Shown here in pieces: positions 37,205 through 45,726 of a stretch of 64,000 bases of DNA. Source of the DNA: Bacteroidales bacterium (GTDB taxonomy: Bacteria; Bacteroidota; Bacteroidia; Bacteroidales; 4484-276); assembly GCA_014860585.1 (NCBI GenBank), contig JACZJL010000107.1, positions 1 through 64,000 of the forward strand. The letters are read 5' to 3'. Both the position numbers and the translations under genes were made by a program. The notes beneath the pieces are model-generated. The model worked only from the letters and a program-made list of their open reading frames with translations. It searched no databases and was not told the DNA's origin. How positions within the stretch are numbered: the stretch's first letter is position 1; each line of letters starts with the position of its first letter.

Positions 37205-40200
37205 ATGAAAAAATTTACGATTGTATTATTGCTCGGATTTATTTCGATTCTGGCATTTAGCCAGAAGAGCTGGGTTCCATTTACGAGCCAGCAGCCCTTA
37301 CAGCACGAAATTACCATCCTGAACTCCGACCGCTCAGGGCTTATCCTTGAAGTTTCCATTCCAGGGATGTTCAGTGAGGTTGTAACCCATGAAAACATGA
37401 TTTTCGAGAGAATTTCACTCGACGACAACCGTACGACCAAGGAAGTCGGACGTCCGGAACTTCCGATGCTCCACGAGTTGATCGGGATTCCGGGAAACCA
37501 GAAAATATCGGTTACCATTCTTGAGACGGAAACGATGAAATTTGGCGGATATCATATCTATCCGTTCCAGACACCAACCACCGACAACCCTGGTGGCCAT
37601 TCACACCCGTTTGTGATGGACGAGGCCTTTTACGGGAAAAATGCAAATTATCCGGCTGAAAATGTGGTAATGAGTCAGCCGGGTGTTTGGCGCGATGTAA
37701 AAGTTGCAGGTGTGCATATTACCCCATTTACTTACAACCCGGTAACAAAGGAATTGGAGGCCATCACCCGTTTAACATTGAAAATTGAATTTTCAGGCCA
37801 TGATCCATCGATGAGCTTCACCCCGAAAATGGAGATCACTCCAAAATTCTACCAGATGTACGGCGCAGCCATTGCCAACTTTGATGATCTAGGATATACT
37901 TTAACCTATCGTGATACGCCGGCTACTAAATATCTGGTCATCACCAACACCGAAGCAGTAAGTTCTATTCAACCGCTTGTGGACTGGAAAAACCAGATGG
38001 GACATAAGGTTGAAGTTAAAACAATTGAGGCTGGCTTTACTACTCCGGCACATTTCAAAGCCTACATTTCCGAGCTTTATGCTGAAGGATTGGAATATGT
38101 ACTAATGGTAGGCGATGCTTATCCGAATGGCGGCAACAACGGTGGGCCAAATGTGGTTCCCATGTTTTATTGGGCGCCGGGTGGTGAAGACCCTTCCTAC
38201 TCCGATAGTTGGTACACATGCCTTGACGGACCGGACGATCATTATGCTGACCTGGCCATCGGACGTTTTGTTTACGACGTTAACCAGTTGGGTCAACTCC
38301 AGTTACAGATTGAAAAAACCATGACCCATTATCTCAATCCTGATCTGTCGGATAACTGGGCTGAAAACACCATTTTAATTGCTCACAAAGAACAATATCC
38401 TGGCAAATACACCCTATGTTGTGAAGAAATCCGCACATTTAATTATGCAATTCAAACTCCCATTTTCGAAAAAGCATATGGTGGTGAAGCTTATTCCAAT
38501 GGCCAGGTGGTTGAATTTGTCAACAATACCGGTGTTGGAATTTTCAACTATCGCGGACACGGAAGTGCAACCCAGCTCTGGGACTGGACAACAGCAAACC
38601 CAACGCATTTTACGGCTACTAACGTAAATCAGCTAACCAACTTCGAACAGTTATTTGTGTTTTTTGATGTTTGCTGCGATAACATGGATATTGTAGCTCA
38701 CGTTGGTGATTGCCTTTGTGAGTCTTTCATGAAACATACAGGTGGTTCTGTAGCGGTGAATGGCGCCATCATTCCATCCTACACCATTCCAAACCACGAT
38801 TATGACAAGGAAATGTACAAAGCTGTTTTCAATGAAGGGATTACAAACATCGGTTATGTAACCAACTATGCAAACGTTACCGTGCTCAATGTTCACGGAA
38901 CAATCGGACGCTCAAATGTCAGAACCTATCTTTGGTTAGGCGACTCCTCAATCGAACCCTGGACCATGCAACCGATGACCGTCACAGCGCTTCACAATGA
39001 ACAAATTTTCCTCGGTTTATCTGAATTTGTGGTCAATGTATTAGGAAACGGTAATCCGGTTGAAAATGCTTTGGTTTGTGTAACTAACGAAGATGGTAGC
39101 GTTTATGGCGTTGCCTACAGCGATGCAGCAGGCGTTGCAACGGTTCAGTTTGACGGTCCGGTGCAAACACCAGGCGAAGCTACGGTTACGATCACTAAAC
39201 ACAATTATGTTCCGTATCAGGCAGTTGTCCCTGTTATTCCACAGGCAGGTCCCTATGTAGTAAAGGATTCTTTTGTAATTAACGACAATGCCGGTGGTAA
39301 CGGCAACGGACTGATGGATTATGCAGAGTCCATTTTACTTACCCTAAGCGTTAAAAATGTAGGTATCCAGATAGCACAAAACGTGGTTGTTACTTTATCT
39401 ACCGAAAGCGAATATGTTAACATCACTACTGCATCAGCCAATTTTGGCAATATTGCACCAGATCAGATTGTTACGCTTGTTGATGCCTTTGCCTTCGATG
39501 TGGCAGAAAATATACCTGACAATCACGCCGTGTTGTTTACAGTTTCAGCTTCAGATGGTTCCGATAGCTGGAACAGCAATATTGTGATTACAGGTCATTC
39601 TCCGGTGTTGGTATATGATAGCTATGAAATCTTAGATCCGACAGGAAATAACAACGGAAAATTAGATCCGGGTGAGGAGGCCACCGTTGTCATTTCTGTA
39701 AAAAATACCGGATCAGCCGATGCATTTGATGTTCTTGCACAGTTAACAACCAATGATACTTTTCTTCAGGTAACCCAAACCGGACCTCAGCCATTTGGCG
39801 ACATTGCAGCAAATTCGACTGCAAACGCTTCATTTGGCGTTTTTGCTTCCGAATCAACCCCGGCAGGTCATTCGGCTAATTTAGCTGTTGAAATGACAGC
39901 CGAGCACAACATTACCGGATCGGGCAGCTTCAATGTGATCATCGGCCAGATTCCGGTTGTCATCATTTGTCTTGACCCTAATCACAGTTCCGGCACACAA
40001 ATGCAGACTGCGATGAATACGATCGGAATCACTTCGGAATATGTTACCACATTCCCAACCAATCTCAGTCTTTATTCATCCGCATTTGTTTGTCTGGGTA
40101 TTTACAGTAGTAACACTGTTTTATCCTCCACACAGGGACAACAACTGGCTGATTTCCTCAATGGTGGTGGCTCACTGTATATGGAGGGAGGCGACACCTG

Positions 40201-41608
40201 GTATTACGACCCGCAAACGCCGGTGCACAGCATGTTTAAAATCAATGCAACAGGCGACGGTAGTGGCGATCTTTCGACCTTAACTGGTCAAACCGGAACA
40301 TTTACCGAAGGGATGTCCTTTGTTTACAGTGGTGAAAATGCCTGGATTGATCGCATCGAGCCTGTTTCTCCTGCAGTCAAGATTTTCCAGAATCAATCAC
40401 CTGCTTATGGCACCGCAGTAGCCTATGATCAGGGGAATTACAAAACCATCGGCGCTTCGCACGAATTTGGCGGGCTTTCCAATGGAACATCAACAAAAGT
40501 TGCGCTGATGGAAGAGTACCTGTCTTTCTTTGGTGTTCTTTCAGCCGGCGTTGCCGCTAACTTTCAGGCTGATTTGACCGAAGTTTGCGAAGCAGGCCAG
40601 GTTCAGTTTACCGATAATTCAACCGGAGGTGTAACCGAGTGGGCATGGGAATTCCCCGGCGGAACTCCAGAAACATCCAACCTCCAAAATCCGCTGGTGG
40701 TTTACAATACCACCGGTCAGTACGATGTTTCGCTCACAGTCACCGGTGAAAATGGAAGTCATAACACAACCAAGAACAACTACATCACTGTGATGGGAAT
40801 GCCCGGGACAGCAACCACTCCGGTCGGTACAACCCAGCTTTGTCAAAATGCTCCCAACACACAGTACACAACAACAGGTACTGCAAATGCAACTGATTAC
40901 AGTTGGTTTTTATCTCCAAATGAAGCGGGAACAATAAACGGATCGGGTTTATCTGCCATGGTCAACTGGGCAGATGATTTCTTTGGAGAAGCAGAAGTAA
41001 TGGTTTATGGTTTCAATGCATGCGGTGAGGGGGCAATGTCAATCCCGGTGGCAATCACTCTCGATCCGATGCCTGAAGCAGCCGGACAAATTGAAGGCAG
41101 CCATGAAGTTTGCCAGGGATTTACTGACATGTATACTGTTGCCGAAATCGGACATGCTACTTCCTATAACTGGTTACTGACACCTGCAGAGGCAGGTACA
41201 ATGGTGGTTAATGCCAATGAAGCAACAATTACCTGGAGTGCGGGTTTCGAAGGCACTGCCATCCTGAAAGTATGCGGTGTGAACAATTGTGGTGAAGGCG
41301 CATTATCCGCTGACTTTGAATTGACTGTTGAAAATTGCACAGGAATTCTAAATTATGTTTCCGATCATGCCATTTCTATCTATCCAAATCCAAACTCAGG
41401 TAGCTTTACGTTGAATCTGGATGTGAATGATAAAGTGATGATCAAAATGGTGAATGCAATTGGTGAGGTTGTTTATCTGTCTGAGAAGATCAGTCTTACC
41501 GGTCAGTTTGCCAAAACTATCGAACTCGACCTGCCAAATGGTATTTATTACTTCAAAGTTGAAGGCGAATACACCAACCTGGTTGAAAAGATCGTGATTT
41601 CGAAATAG
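37205..41608 (+). CDS. T9SS-exported gingipain-like (C25) peptidase with amidotransferase-like module
   Basis: 1467 residues from the ATG at 37205, which gives the signal peptide MKKFTIVLLLGFISILAFSQ. The prodomain is about 25-235. The C25 domain has His452 in 'NYRGHGSAT' and Cys490/Cys491 in 'FFDVCCDNMD'; which Cys is the nucleophile is unclear. Two CARDB-like modules are followed by a ~190-residue domain (about 915-1110) with 'FVCLGIYSSN', 'LADFLNGGGSLYMEGGDTWY' and 'GASHEFGGL', which looks like a class I amidotransferase/ThuA-like fold. One PKD module, two PKD-like modules and a T9SS type A sorting domain ('IYPNPNSGSF', 'PNGIYYFKVEGEY', 'KIVISK') complete it. Confidence 0.9.
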   Translation: MKKFTIVLLLGFISILAFSQKSWVPFTSQQPLQHEITILNSDRSGLILEVSIPGMFSEVVTHENMIFERISLDDNRTTKEVGRPELPMLHELIGIPGNQKISVTILETETMKFGGYHIYPFQTPTTDNPGGHSHPFVMDEAFYGKNANYPAENVVMSQPGVWRDVKVAGVHITPFTYNPVTKELEAITRLTLKIEFSGHDPSMSFTPKMEITPKFYQMYGAAIANFDDLGYTLTYRDTPATKYLVITNTEAVSSIQPLVDWKNQMGHKVEVKTIEAGFTTPAHFKAYISELYAEGLEYVLMVGDAYPNGGNNGGPNVVPMFYWAPGGEDPSYSDSWYTCLDGPDDHYADLAIGRFVYDVNQLGQLQLQIEKTMTHYLNPDLSDNWAENTILIAHKEQYPGKYTLCCEEIRTFNYAIQTPIFEKAYGGEAYSNGQVVEFVNNTGVGIFNYRGHGSATQLWDWTTANPTHFTATNVNQLTNFEQLFVFFDVCCDNMDIVAHVGDCLCESFMKHTGGSVAVNGAIIPSYTIPNHDYDKEMYKAVFNEGITNIGYVTNYANVTVLNVHGTIGRSNVRTYLWLGDSSIEPWTMQPMTVTALHNEQIFLGLSEFVVNVLGNGNPVENALVCVTNEDGSVYGVAYSDAAGVATVQFDGPVQTPGEATVTITKHNYVPYQAVVPVIPQAGPYVVKDSFVINDNAGGNGNGLMDYAESILLTLSVKNVGIQIAQNVVVTLSTESEYVNITTASANFGNIAPDQIVTLVDAFAFDVAENIPDNHAVLFTVSASDGSDSWNSNIVITGHSPVLVYDSYEILDPTGNNNGKLDPGEEATVVISVKNTGSADAFDVLAQLTTNDTFLQVTQTGPQPFGDIAANSTANASFGVFASESTPAGHSANLAVEMTAEHNITGSGSFNVIIGQIPVVIICLDPNHSSGTQMQTAMNTIGITSEYVTTFPTNLSLYSSAFVCLGIYSSNTVLSSTQGQQLADFLNGGGSLYMEGGDTWYYDPQTPVHSMFKINATGDGSGDLSTLTGQTGTFTEGMSFVYSGENAWIDRIEPVSPAVKIFQNQSPAYGTAVAYDQGNYKTIGASHEFGGLSNGTSTKVALMEEYLSFFGVLSAGVAANFQADLTEVCEAGQVQFTDNSTGGVTEWAWEFPGGTPETSNLQNPLVVYNTTGQYDVSLTVTGENGSHNTTKNNYITVMGMPGTATTPVGTTQLCQNAPNTQYTTTGTANATDYSWFLSPNEAGTINGSGLSAMVNWADDFFGEAEVMVYGFNACGEGAMSIPVAITLDPMPEAAGQIEGSHEVCQGFTDMYTVAEIGHATSYNWLLTPAEAGTMVVNANEATITWSAGFEGTAILKVCGVNNCGEGALSADFELTVENCTGILNYVSDHAISIYPNPNSGSFTLNLDVNDKVMIKMVNAIGEVVYLSEKISLTGQFAKTIELDLPNGIYYFKVEGEYTNLVEKIVISK

Positions 41609-41633
41609 TCATCATTTTTTGATATGATTTTAA

Positions 41634-41675
41634 ACAGGCTGCCGGTGGTTTATCTTCCGTCAGCCTGTGTTTTTT
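41634..41675 (+). terminator. Intrinsic terminator between C25 genes
   Basis: ACAGGCTG (41634-41641) pairs with CAGCCTGT (41661-41668), loop of 19 nt, followed by G and seven T. It separates the transcript ending at 41608 from the gene starting at 41709. A GTG at 41667 in the frame of the next gene lies inside this hairpin and is not a credible start. Confidence 0.8.
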
Positions 41676-41708
41676 AATAACTTTAATCCATTTAACCTAC
41701 TGACAAAG

Positions 41709-44700
41709 ATGAATTTTCACCTAACAAGAAAAAATGTACTCGAATTATTTATAATGGCGCTGTTTATCAGCTTGTTAACCTGCACACCACTCTTTTCGCA
41801 GGAGTTAGCTATAGATTTTGGAAGAACGAGCCCGGAAATCACTGTGAAAGAGGATAATATTGAAAAATTGAGTATTACTTTCAGCTATCTGGGGGTTACG
41901 AAATTCAGTGTTGAAACGGGCAGGGGACTTTTTGATGAAATTGGGATGCCCGGAGCATTTTCCATTGGAAAATTGGGAACACCAAAATTGCCAGCCACCA
42001 AAAAGTTGATCGAAATACCGCATGGCGCAGAGGTTACAGTTAAGGTGAAAAATTATTCGGTCACCGAATACAAGTTGAAAGATTTTAATATCCATCACCC
42101 ATTGATGCCTGTTCAGCCTTCCATCCGTAAAGACCAGGATGCAGACGAAGTCCCTTTTGAATTTGATGAATTGGTTTACCAGTCAAATCATTTTATTGCT
42201 CATGAGCTGGCTTCGGTCGAGGTACTCGGCGTCATGCGCGGGACCCGGATTGCACGGTTAACGGTTGCTCCTGTAAGCTATAACCCGGTTCAGGGGGTAA
42301 TCAGGGTGTGCAACAATATCGAAGTTGAAATCACATTTTCAAATGTTGATCAGGCAATGAATGAGTATATCAAAGCTTCTGCGTGGTCGCCTTATTTTGA
42401 GGTGGTGCAAAACACTTTGCTTAACCGGATAGAGCACGGTTATCCGGCACATCCCGACCTGACCAAATATCCGGTGAAGTATCTCATTGTTTCTCCAAGA
42501 ATGTTTGAAAATGATTTGCAATCGTTTATTCAATGGAAAACAAAAAAAGGATTTAAAGTAATTGTCGGCTATACCGACCAGATCGGAACCACCTACGCTG
42601 CAATTCGCACCTGGGTGCAAAACCAGTACAACTCCGGTACGCCGCTCGATCCGGCGCCGAGTTTTCTGCTCATTGTTGGCGATACTCCGCAGATTCCGGC
42701 AACCACAGGCTCAGCTTCGGGAAAGATGACCGATCTGTATTATGGTAGTGTTGACGGCGATTATTTTCCCGAAATGTATTACGGCAGATTTTCGGCAACC
42801 AACTCCGCTCAATTGGTTTCACAAATTGCCAAAACCATGTATTACGAAAAATACGAGTTTGCCGATCCTACTTACCTCGACAACGCTACCCTAATCGCCG
42901 GTGCTGATGCTACCTGGAATCCGCGGGTAGGGCAACCAACGATTCTTTATGGCACAAACAATTACTTTAATGCAGCCCACGGTTACAACGCGGTAAATGC
43001 CTATTTGTCATCCTATTCCGGCTGTTACGATCCTGCCAGGATAGCTGTCAGCCTGATCAATTACACGGCCCACTGCAGCGAAACTTCCTGGGGTACGCCC
43101 TCTTTGACCCAAAGTATGGTTAACAGTTTTGTAAACAATGGAAAATACCCGGTTGCAATCGGCAACTGTTGCCTGGCCGCTGATTTTGGTTATACAGAAT
43201 GTATTGGTGAAACCTGGCAAAGGGCGCTCAATAAAGGATCGGTGGCTTACATCGGTTCATCTCCGAGCAGCTATTGGTTTGAAGATTTTTACTGGTCAGT
43301 AGGCGCCTTTCCGATCCAGGGCACCAATAACGGTTATGTGCCCACTTACGCCGAAACATCCTGGGGTGCTTATGATGCGCCGTTTGTGAGCGATTATGTG
43401 ACCACAGGATCAATGGTTTTTGTGGGCAATCTTGCTGTTACTGAAGTTCACATCCAGGGGTATCCCAGCCACTCAAGCCCGACTTATTACTGGCAGGCGT
43501 ATAATGTACTGGGTGACCCATCACTGGTTCCTTACCACACACAAGCGAGCCAGAACACCGTATCGCACATGGCCATTTTCCCGATTGGCCTCGCTACTTA
43601 CGAAGTCGCTGCATTACCTGGCTCTTATGTGGCCATCTCGAAAAATGGTGTACTGCATGGAACCGCCCTGGTAGATGCTTCAGGTGTTGCCACGGTTGAG
43701 ATTGATCCTGTACTGAATTCAGGATTGGTGGATATCGTAGTTACAAAACCGCAGCACATCCCTTACATGGCTCAAGTCCAGGCAACTGCGCTGGAAGGTC
43801 CCTACATTGTCCTTGACAATTTCTCGATCAGCGACCCGGAGGGTAATAATAATGGCCAGGCTGATTACGGTGAGGACATTTCATTGAACATAACAATTAA
43901 AAATATCGGCGCCGACGCTTCAGGTCAAATCATTGCAACCATTACAGGCACTGATCCAAATGTTACAATTTCAGGCCAGGCTGTGCAAAGTTTTGGCGTG
44001 ATTGCATCCGGAGCCAGCACCACGGTTCAGGATGCTTTTACCCTTTCGGTTGCCGGTTATCTACCCGACCAGTACCAGGCTTCCTTCCAGCTTCAGTTTT
44101 CAGATGGCAGCGGAAATTGGAATTCGACATTTCAGATCACAGTAAATGCCCCACAATTGGAGATCGGAACCATTACAATTCAGGATCAATCGGGCGGCAA
44201 TGGTAACGGAAGGCTTGACCCCGGAGAGAAAGTGGATGCAATGATCACCTTTTCCAATTCAGGGTCAAGTGCTGTATCCCTTGTTGAGGGTTTATTTGTA
44301 ACCAATTCCACATATATTTCTGTTGTGCCGGCCAATTTCCAGGCAGGAGCATTACTCCCCGGTGAACAAAAATCTGTTTCAACCAAAATTAGTGTTGCAG
44401 TTAATGCACCGACTGCCGTGTTTGCAGATGTTAACCTGTTGCTTACTTCGGATAGTTATTCTGCACTGAAAACATTTAATCTCCCGGTAGGTGTAGCTAA
44501 CAATATCGAAAACTTTGAAACCGGAAACTTTTCCCAGTTCCCGTGGTCGTTCTCCGGTAATGCCAACTGGACCATCACAAACGTCCAACCTTACGAGGGA
44601 ATTTACAGTGCAAAATCAGGCTTGATTACTCATAATCAAACTTCAGCAATGCAGGTTACCGTCAATGTTTCGATGGCCGGCGAGGTTTCGTTCTGGTATA

Positions 44701-45668
44701 AGGTTTCTTCGGAATCCAACTACGATTATCTCAGGTTCTATATTGACAACATCGAAAAAAACAGTTGGTCGGGTAATGTGGACTGGCAAAAAGCTACTTA
44801 TCCACTTACAGTCGGACAGCATGTCCTGAAATGGGCCTATACAAAAGATGTTTCCGTTAACACGGGAAGCGATTGTGCCTGGGTGGACTTGATTTCATTC
44901 CCCTCTTATGTTTCACCGGGTAATCTTGCTGTTAACATCATGGCCAGTCAAACCAGCCTTGATCCCGGAGAGTTTGTCCAGTTCTATGACATCTCCACCG
45001 GTTTCCCAACCAGCTTCCTCTGGACATTCGAAGGAGGAACACCGGCTACTTCCACTTCAAAAAATCCTTTGGTGACCTATAACCAGTCAGGTATTTTTAA
45101 TGTCACACTGCAGGTTTCGAATCAAAACGGACAAGCTACCGGCACTTTCGAAAATTTCATTTCAGTAGCCGAGCCAATGACTTCCCAAACCATCTTTATA
45201 CCTGCCGGATGGAGTGGTTTGTCTTCCTGCCTGATACCAGGTAATCCCGAACTTTTTGAATTGTTTCAGCCGGTAATCAACGACCTGATTATCCTGCAAA
45301 GCATGAACGGCGTATTTTATCCACAATATAATATCAACACGATCGGACAATGGGATTACCAGGAAGGGTACAAGATAAAAACCGAAAACCCGGTTATGTT
45401 TGATATCACAGGCTGGCAAAACGTACAGCAGACACTACAACTTGAAGCCGGCTGGAACCTGATCCCGGTAATGAGTGCCTGTGGTCAAATACCGGAGTTA
45501 CTTTTTAATGGGATAAGTGGAAATACTTTCATCGTCAAAGAAATAGCCGGAACGGGCATTTACTGGCCGGCAATGGGTATCAACACCATCGGCCTGCTTA
45601 ATCCCGGAAGAGCTTATTACGTAAGGGTAGAGAATCCTGTGACGATTACTTTCCCTTTTTGCAATTGA
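41709..45668 (+). CDS. Gingipain-like (C25) peptidase ending in GWSGLSS/GWNLIPV module
   Basis: 1319 residues from the ATG at 41709. Signal segment 'NVLELFIMALFISLLTCTPL'. Prodomain to about 245. The C25 domain has His455 in 'NYTAHCSETSW' (Gly of the usual GHGS replaced, HCS instead) and Cys487/Cys488 in 'GNCCLAADF'; Cys488 keeps the Cys-x9-Cys spacing. Two CARDB-like modules, a MAM-like module (44502-44905, 'ENFETGNFSQFPW' to 'CAWVDLISFPS') and a PKD module follow. The protein ends with a duplicated ~150-residue module from about 45190 ('[12 protein letters not shown]', 'GWNLIPVMS'). No T9SS sorting domain is visible, so its export or anchoring signal is unclear. Confidence 0.85.
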   Translation: MNFHLTRKNVLELFIMALFISLLTCTPLFSQELAIDFGRTSPEITVKEDNIEKLSITFSYLGVTKFSVETGRGLFDEIGMPGAFSIGKLGTPKLPATKKLIEIPHGAEVTVKVKNYSVTEYKLKDFNIHHPLMPVQPSIRKDQDADEVPFEFDELVYQSNHFIAHELASVEVLGVMRGTRIARLTVAPVSYNPVQGVIRVCNNIEVEITFSNVDQAMNEYIKASAWSPYFEVVQNTLLNRIEHGYPAHPDLTKYPVKYLIVSPRMFENDLQSFIQWKTKKGFKVIVGYTDQIGTTYAAIRTWVQNQYNSGTPLDPAPSFLLIVGDTPQIPATTGSASGKMTDLYYGSVDGDYFPEMYYGRFSATNSAQLVSQIAKTMYYEKYEFADPTYLDNATLIAGADATWNPRVGQPTILYGTNNYFNAAHGYNAVNAYLSSYSGCYDPARIAVSLINYTAHCSETSWGTPSLTQSMVNSFVNNGKYPVAIGNCCLAADFGYTECIGETWQRALNKGSVAYIGSSPSSYWFEDFYWSVGAFPIQGTNNGYVPTYAETSWGAYDAPFVSDYVTTGSMVFVGNLAVTEVHIQGYPSHSSPTYYWQAYNVLGDPSLVPYHTQASQNTVSHMAIFPIGLATYEVAALPGSYVAISKNGVLHGTALVDASGVATVEIDPVLNSGLVDIVVTKPQHIPYMAQVQATALEGPYIVLDNFSISDPEGNNNGQADYGEDISLNITIKNIGADASGQIIATITGTDPNVTISGQAVQSFGVIASGASTTVQDAFTLSVAGYLPDQYQASFQLQFSDGSGNWNSTFQITVNAPQLEIGTITIQDQSGGNGNGRLDPGEKVDAMITFSNSGSSAVSLVEGLFVTNSTYISVVPANFQAGALLPGEQKSVSTKISVAVNAPTAVFADVNLLLTSDSYSALKTFNLPVGVANNIENFETGNFSQFPWSFSGNANWTITNVQPYEGIYSAKSGLITHNQTSAMQVTVNVSMAGEVSFWYKVSSESNYDYLRFYIDNIEKNSWSGNVDWQKATYPLTVGQHVLKWAYTKDVSVNTGSDCAWVDLISFPSYVSPGNLAVNIMASQTSLDPGEFVQFYDISTGFPTSFLWTFEGGTPATSTSKNPLVTYNQSGIFNVTLQVSNQNGQATGTFENFISVAEPMTSQTIFIPAGWSGLSSCLIPGNPELFELFQPVINDLIILQSMNGVFYPQYNINTIGQWDYQEGYKIKTENPVMFDITGWQNVQQTLQLEAGWNLIPVMSACGQIPELLFNGISGNTFIVKEIAGTGIYWPAMGINTIGLLNPGRAYYVRVENPVTITFPFCN

Positions 45669-45673
45669 TTCAT

Positions 45674-45681
45674 TAATTTTG
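45674..45681 (+). promoter_or_regulatory. -7 box upstream of fourth C25 gene
   Basis: TAATTTTG matches TAnnTTTG exactly, 45 bp before the ATG at 45727 and 5 bp after the preceding stop. This suggests the gene at 45727 (and the C1A gene behind it) can be transcribed separately. Confidence 0.45.
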
Positions 45682-45726
45682 TAATTTTACAACTTTCAAA
45701 TTTTACATCACTAATCTGTTGGCGTT

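Noticed and set aside
41667-41708. GTG start at 41667 for the third C25 protein
   Set aside because: The codon lies inside a terminator stem and adds residues that do not fit a signal peptide; ATG 41709 chosen.
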